Assembly: GCF_907164915.1 (NCBI RefSeq) | Contig: NC_061867.1 | Coordinates: 35,709,751-35,773,750, forward strand | Direction: 5' to 3' | Length of the DNA stretch: 64,000 nt | From: Impatiens glandulifera | Lineage: Eukaryota > Streptophyta > Magnoliopsida > Ericales > Balsaminaceae | Shown here: positions 19,780 to 32,089 of the stretch, piece by piece | Numbering within the stretch: the first letter of the stretch is position 1 | How the letters are laid out: every line of letters starts with the position of its first letter | Notes under the pieces: generated by a model | The model's database searches: none | Told to the model about the DNA's origin: nothing | What the model saw: the letters and a program-made list of their open reading frames with translations, nothing else | Position numbers and translations under genes: made by a program

Positions 19780-22152
19780 TTCTCAAATATGAAAGTTAAT
19801 GTTTTAACATCAAATCATGCTTTTGAATTATTAAAAGCCATTAAAGACCCAAAATTAAGAATGCAGATCATAGATTAGTTTAATTCTGGAGAAAGAACTT
19901 CACCCTCTAAAGAAGAAGAGGTAGAAAAAAAGAGATTAAATTATAATAATCATAATAAATCTTACGCTATGAGTGAAGTAATGAATCAACTTAGACACAA
20001 GATTCAAAACAAAGAAGAGAATACAACTCTCACAAATCTTTACAAAGAAATTAATAATTTAAAAGAAGAAATTAAGATATTAAAAAAGAAGAACATTATA
20101 CAAGAATCCAGAATAACTAAGCTTGAGGATAAACCTCACGAAAAAAATCAATATAATGACAACAAAATAGAAATTGAAGAAAATATCTTCTCAGAAAATT
20201 GTTTATCCACAATAGAAATGGTTAAATCCCAAAAATGGCACATAAGAATATCTCTCCTAATAGATAATCATTATACAAGGTCATTCACTGCCCTTGTTGA
20301 TAGCGGAGCAAATTTAAATGTTATTCAAGAGGACTAATCCCCACTAGGTATTTTCAAAAAACAAGTCATACCCTGTGGCATGCAGGTGGAGATAAACTCC
20401 AAATACAATATAAGCTTCCAAAAGCCTATATATGTACTGATAATAAGTGCATTCCTCAAAGTTTTATACTTGCTAAATATATCAAATCAGGTAATACTTG
20501 GTACCCCATTTTTAAACACCATCTACCCGATAAAGATGATTGATAATAAAGGTATAACAAGAACTTTTCAGAAACATGATATTTTTCTAGAATTTATTGT
20601 GGAGCACTTACTAAAATGTTACATAGTATATATGATAATATCAAAGAAAAACAAGACCAAATATATTTCCTAAAACAAGAAATAAGTCTTATGACAATAG
20701 ATGAACAACTAGAAAATCCTAAATTACAGGAAAAAATAGCTCTACTAAAAGACCAATTTTTAATAGATATTTGTAATGAACATCCTAATGCATTCTGGGA
20801 TAGAAAGAAACATATAGTTTCACTACCCTATGAGGAATCTTTCAATGAAAAGAATATTCCTACAAAGGCAAGACCCTACCAAATGAATTCAGAATATCTA
20901 GAATTATGCAAAAAAGAGATAGATGCACTATTATAGAAAGGGTTAATAAGTCCATCACAATCACCCTGGTCATGTACGACTTTCTATGTAAACAAACATT
21001 CAGAAATTGAAAGAGGCGTACCAAGGTTAGTAATAAACTACAAACCCCTCAACAAAGTATTAAAATGGATTAGGCATCTAATTCCTAATAAAAATGATAT
21101 ATTAGATAGGCTATATGATAGTTTAATATTCTCAAAGTTTGACTTGAAATCAGGATATTGGCAAATTCAGATTGAAAAATCTGACAGATATAAAATAGCA
21201 TTCAATGTCCCTATAGGACATTATGAATGGAATGTGATGCCATTTGGATTAAAAAATGCTCCATCCGAATTTCAAAAAATTATGAATAATATCTTCAATC
21301 CTTATAGCACATTTATAATTGTTTACATTGATGATATATTAGTCTATTCAAAAACAATTAAAACTCATTTTAAACATTTAAATATGTTCAAAACAATAAT
21401 AACTCAAAATGGATTAGTAATTTCTAAACCAAAAATTGATCTTTTCAAAACAAAAATAAGGTTTTAGGTCATATCATTGAAAAGGGAAATATTACTCCTA
21501 TTAATAGAAACATAGAATTTGCGGAAAAAATCCCTAATATAATCACTGATAAAACACAGTTACAAAGATTTTTAGGCAGCCTCAATTATGTGGCTCCATA
21601 CTATAAAAATCTAACAGAAGATACATCAATCTTATATGAAAGGCTGAAGAAAAATCCAAAACCATGGTCAAACCATCATACAGTTGCTATTAAAAGAATT
21701 AAAAATAAAGTAAATGTACTTCCTTGTCTAATGATAAGTAACCCAAATTGGGAAAAGGTAATTGAGACAGATGCTTTTGACATTGGATTTGGAAGAATAT
21801 TAACCCAATTAGATCCAAAAACAAAACAAGTTTATCTTGTCAGATTCCATTCAGGAAAATGGAACAATTCTCAAAATAATTATGCGACAGTCGCCAAAGA
21901 AATTCTTGCAATAGTCAAATATGTTTTAAAATTCCAAGATGATTTATATAATTAAAAATTTATTATACGAATAGACTGCAATGCAGCTAAATTCATGTTC
22001 TAGAAAGTCTTTAAACATGATGTATCAAAACAAATGTTCACCAGATGGCAAGCTCATTTAGCCCCATTTGATTTTGAAATAACATACAAAAAGGGATAGA
22101 TAATAATCTTCCTGATTTCTTGACCCGTGAATTTTTAAATTTACAGGAATGA
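19780..22152 (+). pseudogene. Pararetrovirus protease, reverse transcriptase and RNase H region, broken
   Basis: Copies pregenomic RNA to DNA in intact viruses. In order: a coiled-coil-like linker (about 20030-20110, LYKEINNLKEEIKILKKK); aspartic protease (FTALVDSGANLNVIQ, about 20285-20330), cut by a TAA at 20335-20337; reverse transcriptase with YIDDILVYSK (about 21325-21355); and an RNase H-like segment (IETDAFDIGFG, about 21760). At least four lesions are visible: the stops at 20335 and 20934-20936, a frame change near 20600, and one near 21460. The region ends near 22152 after a LPDFLTREF-type terminus. It cannot encode an active enzyme. Confidence 0.85.
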
Positions 22153-22270
22153 GCGGAAGGGTTATGAATCTTTCTCTAATAGAGGAAGAGGATCCTCCTC
22201 TATCAGAGGAAGAGGTCGGGAAAGAACACCAGAGATCATATCTCAGTATGGTAAACAAAAGCTGATAGCA

Positions 22271-23465
22271 ATGGATCTCTCCCAAAGTACGGACAGTCAA
22301 AAGGACAATCTAACGTACGCCAGAATACTGGGAGATGAAGAATCAGAATCTAATAATATTGGATTTATGAGAAATGAATATAAAGAAATTATATTTCTCC
22401 TAGAAGAAAAAGACCTCAAATGGTAAAGTGAGCCATGGACAATAATGCAAAGGTATTTGGATAATACATCCACACCATCAAGAATTTATAAGTCCCGTAT
22501 ATTTTACGAACAAATACTTATTTAGAGTGGGTCATGTGAAATATCACATTTCTCTAGCGCAAATAAAGAATTTATAATTTCAACAAAATGATAATAAAAA
22601 AGAAAATTTCCTTAGAAGATTGGGGAATATCCCCAATGAAAGAAAGAGAATTGTCGTTTAATAAAACAACGACAATCGAATTTAATTATTGGGATTATTG
22701 CGATGCCTTCACTAAGACACTAAATTATGAGAATAATAAATATAAACATTTCTGGTTTATCAAGGTATGTGCGAATGTCTATAAAGGAGACATCCCCCAC
22801 TAGTTCATAAACTGGTTTTACTGCTTTGGTCCTAGCCAAAGGTTTTACCAGAAGAAATCAAGGTCCTATTTGATAAATGGTGGGAGGTATCCCCTCAGCT
22901 TCTGAAAAAACAAGAAGTTAATTTATATATTGAAGGAATAGCTTCATGTTTCTTTTTTACTGAATTTTCCATTCCTTGGATTTAGAAATGGATTCCTGAA
23001 TTTGGTTATACCAAAACAGGCATTCCCTGTCTATTTAGATCATCTCATTATAAATTTTGGGATAAAATGATGAGAATAGATCAGGAAACAAATGAGCGAT
23101 TCGGGAAGGAGACAATGGACCTCCTACATCAGCAAATAAGCATTTGTGAAGAAAAACGACAAGTAACTAAAGCGTCGTCCCCTTTTGATTATATCTCCAA
23201 AAAATTTCGAATGTAGTCAGAGAACTTATCAAAAGGACATATGATATCTGCAAACATTGAAGAAATGAAGAAAGACTTTATGTCTAAATTCGAAGATGAT
23301 AATAAATCAACCAAATCAGATTCAACTATGGCATCTAATTATCTACAAGACGCTCAAAGTGATGTCGGAGTTGAAGACATTTTCGAAGAAATCAAAGACA
23401 CTTTGGTTGAAAAAATTTCAAGAAAAGACGTTGGAGCATCATCATCCAGCCAGTTCAAGATTTAA
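22271..23465 (+). pseudogene. Pararetrovirus downstream ORF2 of unknown function, broken
   Basis: Starts at an ATG (22271, MDLSQSTDSQ), about 120 bases after the polyprotein end. Recognisable segments are YKSRIFYEQIL, then FNYWDYCDAFTKTL with HFWFIKVCANVYKG, then LPEEIKVLFDKWWEVSP and TEFSIPW. The region finishes with a charged tail ending at 23465. Stops (for example after WFIKVCANVYKGDIPH at 22801) and frame changes interrupt it. Proteins of this pattern are common in plant genomes as uncharacterised models, which I attribute to the second ORF of florendovirus-like elements. Function is unknown. Confidence 0.55.
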
Positions 23466-23640
23466 AGAGAAAACAAGATCCATAATGTGCGGGAATAACT
23501 TATCCCGGGAATCTCGGGAGGCACTGTTTGCAGAAGAAGAAGACAAGATCCGTAATTTGCGGAAAAACTTATTCCGGGAATCCTGGGAGTCACTGTTCAA
23601 TTTTTTTAACTTATGTAAAATGTTTTCCTTTAAATAGCTG
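23466..23640 (+). promoter_or_regulatory. Duplicated promoter-like region of the pararetrovirus
   Basis: A block of about 60 bp occurs twice at a spacing of about 71 bp (23468-23528 and 23539-23597), each copy holding ACAAGATCC, a TCCCGGGAATC-like core and CACTGTT. TTTAAATAG follows at about 23630-23638 and may be the TATA element of the pregenomic promoter. Duplicated upstream blocks are common in caulimovirid promoters. Activity here is inferred. Confidence 0.5.
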
Positions 23641-24967
23641 TTCATGTTCGATTGATAGGGGAGGCGAAAATGACCCCTGAAGTCTGTATTGTACTATCTC
23701 TCTATTGTACTCTCTATCACTATCACCCTCTTGTAATATATTTCAAGTTGGATCAGTAAAAGTTGGAAGGATAGTGTGTTTAGCCTTCAATTGCGGGTAC
23801 GTTTCTATTCTTTCTACGTATTTAATTAAATGTTAAGCCTAATAGGTTAATCTCGTTAGGTGTTGATCATGTCGGCTAACTACCCTAACTATAAAAAAAG
23901 AGTACTTTAATAAATTATTAAAGCTTATCTTAGAAGTTTGAATGGACATCAAGGATGAATTTGAAGTGTCGATCCCTTTTATAAAATGGTACTTTAATTT
24001 TGTGTTCCTGTTTAGTCCTATTTGGCCACTATTTAGGCACGTTGAACATTGTAGAACTTTAAATTAAAATTAAGTATTATAATTGGTTGATTGGCGTTTC
24101 TATATGTCCTAAACAAGGGTTGTCCCTCTTCGGACTTTATTTATAAGCTCTATTTTATTTATTATGTATTTCAGATCCTCAAAAGAATATATATATATAT
24201 ATAATGATTAAAATATTAAAAACATTATACTAAAAATCAAAATAAAAAATAAATACAAATCACCGAATTGTTTAGAATGTAATTTATATATATAATTAAC
24301 ACACAAAATAATAATAAAAAATCTTTAACTCTATATTTTGACATTTTTAAATAGTTGATAAAAATATTTTTTATTTTTATTTTAATGTTATTTTAATATA
24401 ATATAAAATTAATTTTTTATTATTTTTAATAGAAATAATAGTTAATGTCATTGTTTAACAAATCAAATAAGAATTATATATATATTAAATTATATTATTA
24501 ATTAAAACTACTGAAATAGAAGAAAAAGTTTTGTAAAATAATTTCAAAATATTTTGGGATATTTCCATAAAAAATATTTTGATAAAGACTTGTTTGGGAT
24601 TTATTTTGATAAAAAAATAAATTAAATAACACTTGGACAAATTAATAAAAAATATATTTTAAAAAAATTAAAAATATATTTAATTGAATATGTTAATATT
24701 TTAAGTGATTGAAAAATTTATTTTAGATTTATTTATTATTCTAATATATATATATATACTATTTATTTGAAAGAACAATTTTAGAAAATACCTATTATCA
24801 AAAAAAATTATTTTATTATATATATATATATATTAATTTTAAATATTTGTATTTGTTTTAATATTACATGATTATAACATAGCCTATTTTTTTTTTTAAA
24901 TTAGGAATATTAATAACATAATTATATACTAACTAATTATCATTATAAAATTAAGACAAAATATATT
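23641..24967. other. AT-rich region with a fragment of the LTR-like family
   Basis: The first 180 bases may be a viral leader (CT-rich, ending near 23820). A fragment at about 24536-24606 (ATTTCAAAATATTTTGGGAT, then a GACTTGTTTGGGATTTATTT-like block) matches the 3' half of LTR-like copy C near 30765-30835. The rest is low-complexity AT with TA runs. No gene is seen. Confidence 0.5.
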
Positions 24968-27900
24968 TGTAAGTAATAAAAATCTACACTTCAATTTATA
25001 ATATTAAAATAATTATTTTTAAATAAATAAGATTAAAATAATTAACCCCTTACCAAAAATCTATTTAAAACAATTAGTTATAATTAATTAATGTGTTAAT
25101 TTATCAAAATAATTAGGAGTTAAGGCGAAAATAAAAAAAATTATTTTGGATAAATGTTGTACCCATAATATCTCAATATAATTTTAGAAAAATTAAAGGA
25201 CGGAAATAAATAATTTTGATGAATTGTTGTATTCATTTCATCTAAAGATAATTATTTATTTAAATCCTAAAAATATAAAAAATATACAAATTGTTAAAAT
25301 ATTTACCATATTTATTTTAATATTTTGTGTATTTAAAAAGATCAAAATTAAAGTCAAAAGGGTGAAAGAAAAATCAATTTCAAATAATCCCCTAAAATTT
25401 TTAATAAAAAATTAAATCAGTAATCTAGGGTAAACAAAACCCGAAGAATTCGTTGCAGTAGGATTCGTGGTCATCGGATCAGTGCTGAATTTTTATTCAG
25501 CGCCCATGAGAGCTCCGCATAGCCGGTTGTAACCAAGGATATGTGCGCCCGGACCACAACGAATCAGGAAACAGACCGTTAGCCAGGAGGCTAACGAGAT
25601 GTCAGCGACTAATGGACCGCTAACGGATCGCCATCAGAACGCCAAAAAACAGACGAAACGACGTCGATTTTTGCTCTAATCACCTTCTCCATTGCGACAC
25701 CGCGAGGATAAGATGAACAACTCGTGTTGATTTTGGCTTTTTGGAACTCAGTCATTTGTTGATGGTTTTGACTAACTCAAAAGCCAGAATGATCACTCTA
25801 CGATGGTGATCATTCTCCCCTACAAAATAGGGATGAATTACACTATTCCAATGACTCATAGTTAAGAACAATCAACAATCATTAATGACTTTTGGCTAAT
25901 TTACGCCACAAGGCTCCTCCAACCGATTTAGGATGAGTATAAATACTCCCCTCTACTCATTTCGAAGGTAACCTAACAATAGAGATGCCTCAAATAAAAA
26001 AAATCGAAATTCTCCATTAAAGCTTCAAAGCTTCATATTTTACAAATTTTTTGTTTAAGGCCTTCAAGCTTGGATTTGTACATCTAGAAAGCTTCCCTAA
26101 GGATAAAGGAGTGTTTTTTCAATCCTTGTAAGGTTCCAATCAACCTCTAATTCATATTTACAATTTGAATTTATAATTTTATATTTCAAATTGCATAAGC
26201 TTGTAAGCTTGTTGTTTATGGTGTTTCATGGTTGAGAATTGATCCCTAAATGATTTATGAATTATCTGGATATGATAGAACCGATCAATCGATCTAAACA
26301 ACTAAAACCTAAATTTAAATTTCAAAAATCAAAAAAATGAGTTAGTTGTTCTTGGGTTAATTCAATCGAATCAAAGCCCAAACAGTTTCCCAAAATCATT
26401 GTAAGGATGTTGGGAAACTATTTGGATCATGTTTGATCCATCCCAATCATTTTTTATCATAATCAAAATTTTCAAAAAAAATGAAAATTTTGATTTCTTG
26501 AATTGGTCAAAATGAACAGTTAGTGCTCTTGTTTTGGCACCAATCAAGTATATGTGATATAAGTAAGCTATTGGATAGCTCATTTCACTTCAAAATAACT
26601 TTTAAATCAAAAACTCAAATTTTGATCTTAAATTGTTTTGAACAAATTGATCATCATCCAGGTTGATTAATACCTTGAGATGATGATCAACATGTCCTGA
26701 GAGCTTTATGAAGCTACCCAAGCTCTTAGATCAAAGAATCAGAACTAAAAAATTAATTAAAAAAAAAATCAAATCCTTGTGTTTTGAGGACCAAGGCCTG
26801 TGAGCCTAGGACCGAGTGATCCGACCGAGGATCTTCAGTTCGGACCGATACCAAAGACCAATAAAATAAGCCAAGACCGAGACCTAGGACTAGTGTTCTT
26901 GAGATTGAACCGAGACTTAGGACCGGTGTTCTTGAACTAGGACTGAGAAATCCGATTGAGGATTCTCACCTATGACCGGTTGAATTCAGACCTAGGACCG
27001 AGAAGTCCAAACATGGGACCGAGAATCCCAGACCCAGGACCGAGACTCCCGACACCAAGGACCGAGGAATTTATCCTAAAGATAACCCCAAACCAAGAGG
27101 TTTATACATCTCGACTGAGAAACCTAGCCCCAAGCTAGTCTAGGACCAATATGTTTTTACACCTAAACTGGTAAGATTAGGTAAGGACTGAGAGTCCTTA
27201 GCACCTCGATCGAGAGACTCCAGTACTCAGACCGATAGCTCCCAAGCCCAGATCGAAGGTCTCCGAACCCCGACTGATAAAATCGTACTCGAACCTTAAG
27301 ACTCTAGTTCTAAGGCTTGTTTGGTTCCACTTTTTAAAATCCAAAATTATTTTTGTAATTTTGGGACTTAAAATCATTATCTAAAAATCCCAAAAAAAAA
27401 TTGGAATATTTCCAAAAAAAATATTTCAAAAAAGGCTTGTTTGGTGTTCATTTCAAAACCCTAATGCCTTTAAAAATAAATGATATTCTTTAAGTATTTC
27501 CACCTTAGTTATCATCCTCAACAGGTACCATCATTTAAATATTGATCTTTAATATTTTAAATAATGATAAACCTAGAAGCATGACTAGGCCCGAAAGAAT
27601 AATTGATTAAAATTTAAACGTTATACAACCGATTTTTAAAACCGAACTTTATAAGTAGAGACCATTTTCGAATAGGTGCGGAGGATGAAGCACGAATGTC
27701 ATTTCCCGAGTATCACCAAACTTCGAACTAAACAAAACTCTAGTGTAAAATATGTTTGTACACGTACACCTTTTTATTGATTTTTTTAAAAATCAATTGG
27801 CGACTCTGTCTTCAAATAAATAATATTTTCTTAAATTAATTATATTTAATTAATTTAAAATGGATTTCAAATTAAATCGTCATTTGATTATAACAAATCT

Positions 27901-28116
27901 TCGTATTATTAAAATTTGAAAAAAAAATATTTTTACATAATTAATTTTAAAAGCTGCGAGGTACTATCAAAATCTTTTAAAAATGATTTTTTTATTTTAA
28001 TAAAAATGTCTGTCACGCAAACCAAGGCTGAAACCATCGAACACCGAACCACCCCGAGTTTCGTATTGCCACGTACCCACCCGCACGTGCTAAGTTACGT
28101 GATTCATGGGGTTACA
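24968..28116 (+). mobile_element. LTR-like repeat family, copy B (end to end)
   Basis: Starts TGTAAGTAATAAAAATC and ends GGGGTTACA, so the termini are the short inverted repeat TGTAA/TTACA. Contains the GACGTC palindrome (25656-25670), TATA box TATAAATA (25938-25945), AGGACCGAG minisatellite (26790-27310), TTGGCGACTCT at 27797-27807 and CACGCAAAC at about 28014. The flanking 5-mers are ATATT and ATTTT (4 of 5 match), too weak for a firm target-site duplication. The length is 3149 bp and there is no coding sequence. Read as a solo LTR of a large gypsy-type element. TTGGCGACTCT resembles the tRNA-Arg primer-binding site of Ogre/Tat elements, and AAAATCA directly before it would be an alternative LTR end (27795). 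Confidence 0.7.
26790..27310. repeat. AGGACCGAG minisatellite inside LTR-like copy B
   Basis: Degenerate repeats of the AGGACCGAG word with irregular spacers. It is longer and more diverged than the array in copy A and lies at the same position in the LTR-like unit. Confidence 0.8.
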
Positions 28117-28499
28117 ATTTTTAATGTATAAGTAATTAACATTCAACAAATAGTTTTATAAACATACGTCGATTAACCCGCAACATTATATATATATAAT
28201 AACACTTAAACTAAAACTTACCCGATACATATAGTTATAAATTTTTCAAAATTATAATATAATAAATAATTAAAATATGGGTAAAATTGTTTTAAAACAA
28301 TAATTTGATAAGGTTGGCATCAACATGGTAAAGGATGTTTTTAAAAGACTTATGCATACATAGTTTAATTAATATTTTGACTTTTGATGAACAGTAAACT
28401 ATTTGCGGAGACTTTGAGACAGTGTAGTAAAAGCTGAAACATTTATGTACGAGAGAGGAAAGACGCAAACATATATTTTCGTTCAAATATTACTAACGT
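28117..28499. other. AT-rich spacer between LTR-like copies B and C
   Basis: 383 bp without a gene, primer-binding site or polypurine tract, so B and C do not look like the two LTRs of one element. Confidence 0.55.
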
Positions 28500-31476
28500 T
28501 GTAAGCAGTAAAATCTACACACCCTATTTATAAAATTAAAATAATTATTTTGATTTATTTTCGAATACATAAAATCAAAATAATTAACCCTAATGCCAAA
28601 ACCTAATTAAAATAGTTAATTAGATTAATTATTGTGATAATTAAAATCTAATTAATTAAGGAAAATGGTCAAAATATAAAATAAAATTATTTGGGATAAA
28701 TGTTGTACTCATTTTATCCTAAAATAATTTTAGAAAAATTAAGGGATTAAAATAAATAAATAAAAGTTGGCAAAATATTTGTCATATATTTTTTTAAATA
28801 TTTTGTGTATTTAAAAAGATCAAAATTAAAGCTAAAAGGGTGAAAGAATAATTAACTTTAAACAAACCCTTAAAGATTTAAAATATAAATAAAATCAGTA
28901 ATCGGTTGTAGTTGAAACTTGGAGAGAAAGCTACAGTCGAACACACAGTCGATGGGTTATCATCCAATGCTCTAGAAGCGCCCGCGTAGCCGGTTGTAAC
29001 CGAAGGAGAGCACGTTCGTGCCTCACCAAATTGGCTAACGCCCGTTTGCTGGAACACTAATTGAGCGCCTAATCGACAATAGCGCTTGACGGATCACTAA
29101 CAGAACGCGCTGCGATTGCTAATGCGCATGAAACGACGCCGTTTTGAGTCCTGGTCGTCTTCTTCAACGCGATCGCAGGAAAGATAAGAACATATCCATC
29201 TTATAGTTTTCAAAGATGGAACTTTCTCCACAGCTCACATTTTTTGGCTGATTCGAAAGCTGAAATGATCACTCTATTTCAGCGATCATTTCTCCTACAT
29301 CAATAGGGATCAATCATCAATATTCCGGCAAGTAGAGTGAAAAATGGCCAAAACACCATTAAAATCTTTTGGCTTATTCAATCCACTTGAAGCCTCCATT
29401 GACTTAGGAAGGCTATAAATCTGAAGCCAAGGGATCCACTCTCCAACTTCAAATAAAAAAAATTGAAATCCGCCATTAAAGCTTAAAATTTTCGGATTTT
29501 TCAAAATCTTTGCATAAGGCTCTAAAACTTGGATCCAGACATCCCAAAATCTTCCCTAGGGTCTAATGAGTGTTCTCAAATCATTGGTATGCTTCCAATC
29601 ATCATTTAATTCATACTTCCACTTTGAAATTGAATTTTTATATTTAATTTTCATAAGTTTGTATATTGTCTAGTTGTTAGATTTTATGATTGAAAATTGA
29701 TCCTAAGATCATTTTTAAGCTTTCTTTTTAGGCTAGCAATCAACCTTAAACAGAAAAACCCAAAATTGAAATTTTGAAATCCAAAAATCAGGTTTACTAT
29801 TCTTGGGCTAATCCTCAAAAATAGTTATCCAGAAATCATCCTAATATATTTTTAATGATGTTGGGAAACTGTTTGAATAATTTTTTATCCATCCCGATCA
29901 TGTTTGATCAAAATCAAAATTTTCAAAATAATTGAAAATCTTGAGTTCTTAAATTGGTCCAAACGAACAACCATTGTTCTTGTTTTGGTACCAATCAAGT
30001 ATATGTGGTATAAGGAAGCAATTGGCTAGATCCTTTCACCTCAAAACAACTTTAAAATAAAATAAAAAATCCAATTTTTTGATACAAACTATTTTACACA
30101 AATTGATCATCACCTATGTCGAATGATACATTGGGATGATGTTTAAAATGTTCATAGGAGCTTTGTGAAGCTACACGGACCTTGGATTGAAGAATTCAAG
30201 CCTCCATTAAACTTGAAAAACCTACAATTTTGATGTTCTTGAGGACCGGTAGATCCGACCGAGAATATTAACATAGGATCGACAAGTCCGACCGAGGCTT
30301 GTTAGCTAGGACCGAGAGGTCAGGCCGATGTTCTTTAACTAGGACCAAGAAGTTAGACTGAGGATTTTTACATCTGACCGAGAGGTCAGACCTAGGACTG
30401 AGAACTCCCAAACCTATGACCAATGGCTTTCACCCAAGACCGAGAGGTCCGACCAAGAGGTCAACCTAGGACCGATGAATCTCGACCTCGACTGAGAATT
30501 CTGAAACCTAGGACCGATAAAAGTTAGCCTAAGGTTAACCTAGGACCAGTGGTTTTACACCCCGACCGAGAATACTTAGCACCTTGACCGAGAATTCTTA
30601 GCCTAGACCGATGGGACCGACTGAGGGTCCTAGACCTCGACCGATAAAACAAACACATGACCTAAAACACCGGTCTTAAGGCCTGTTTGGTTCCCTTTTG
30701 AAAATCCAAATTATTTTTATAATTTTGGAACCTAAACCATTTTCTAAAAATCCCGAAGAGTTCGAAAATAATTTCAAAATATTTTGGGGATATTTCCATA
30801 AAAAAATATTTTGATAAAGACTTGTTTGGGATTTATTTTTAAACCCTAATGTATTTAAATAAATAATGTTTTCAGGTATTTTTCTCCATAAGCTATCGTC
30901 AACAATAAGTATCAGCATTTAAATAATTGATTTTACAATTCTTTAAATAACGCACAAACCTTATGTGTATTTAGGACAGAAGAATAATTGGTTAAAATAA
31001 AACGTTATATAACCGATTTTCAAAAGCCAAATTTATAAGTAGAGACCGTTTTCAAAACTGATATGAATGATGAAGCACGAAAGCCCTTTCCCGGGTATTA
31101 CTAAACTACGAATTAAAAGAAAATTTGGTCAATACGTTTGTATACACATGCCATCTTTATTGATTTTCAAAAAAATTAATTGACGAATCTAATTCAAATA
31201 AACAATATTTTAAATTAATTATTTCTAATTAATTTAAATAAAGTTTTACTAAGAAAATAAAATTGCAATTTGATTACTGCAAATCTCCAGATTTTTTAAA
31301 ATTGAACCCTAAATTAATTATTGTTAATTAATTTCAAAAGTGTTCAGAGATCATTTAAAAAAAATTAAAATAATGTTTTATTTTGAAAGAAGATTCCTGA
31401 CACGCAAACTGAGGTTGAAATTCTCGAACCTAGAATTTTCTACGAAAGTCGACAAAGGGTTTTTTCCGGGGTTATA
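28500..31476 (+). mobile_element. LTR-like repeat family, copy C
   Basis: Starts TGTAAGCAGTAAAATC and ends GGGGTTATA, a one-base change from GTTACA. It carries the same ordered landmarks: AAACGACGCCGTTTT (29131-29145), TATA box TATAAAT (29414-29420), minisatellite (30235-30675), and a mutated version of the PBS-like motif, TTGACGAATCT (31180-31190). 2977 bp. It differs from copy B at many positions, so these are old and independent insertions. No coding sequence is seen. Confidence 0.7.
30235..30675. repeat. AGGACCGAG minisatellite inside LTR-like copy C
   Basis: Repeats of GACCGAGA/AGGACCGA words separated by about 10-25 bases, at the same place as in copies A, B and D. Confidence 0.8.
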
Positions 31477-32089
31477 GACGCATTTTTTTAGTTAGAACAT
31501 TTCGGTTTAAGATTATGTGATAATTTACATTAAAGGAAAAATAAAAATTGAATTAACAAAAAAAATGATTTTTTTATTAAACATGACTATGTTTGCAATA
31601 TTTAATTTCATTTGTTCCAACCTAAAGAATTTTTCTATAAAGAAAAATTTATAGTAAATGTGAAATGGGATAACTTCATACAATATTAAAAAAAAATGAC
31701 AACAACAATAAAGTAATAAAATTTATGTAATAAGATCTAAATAATTATTAGTATTTTTATAATGCATGTGTAAAGTTTATTAAAATTCAAGATCAATATC
31801 AAAAAAACTAATAGGTAAGAAGATGAAGAAATGACAAAGAAAAGATAATCTTCAAAATGGGGGTTATGCTAGTATTTATTCATCAATATGATGAAATATT
31901 ATTTTAAGTCTTTAGACTTTCTCAATTGTTTAAATTGGTCCTTAAACTTTATACTATGATAAAAATAACTATTTACTTTTACGGATTTAAACAATCATGG
32001 GCATATCCATATAAAATCTAAATTATCCAAACATTATAAATACATAATTCACACACCCCTTCAAGATGAAGATCTTCAAGATGAAGATC
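31477..32089. other. AT-rich spacer
   Basis: No gene is seen. A 15-bp unit (TTCAAGATGAAGATC) is repeated in tandem at 32060-32098, adjoining the end of the minus-strand Copia remnant. Confidence 0.5.

Larger units (their letters stand above)
18915..23640 (+). mobile_element. Endogenous caulimovirid-like pararetrovirus, decayed
   Basis: In one orientation this holds coat protein with CCHC finger, aspartic protease, reverse transcriptase and RNase H, a second ORF, and a promoter-like repeat. That order and the absence of integrase identify a Caulimoviridae-type sequence rather than a retrotransposon. The movement protein and the N-terminal coat region are missing at the left junction. Several stops and frameshifts make it non-functional. 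The downstream second ORF suggests the florendovirus group, which is an inference. It is more AT-rich than the sirevirus on its left. Confidence 0.85.

Noticed and set aside
24968..31476. LTR-like copies B and C as the two LTRs of one very short element
   Set aside because: They are strongly diverged, the 383-bp spacer has no primer-binding site or polypurine tract, and the flanking bases do not match.
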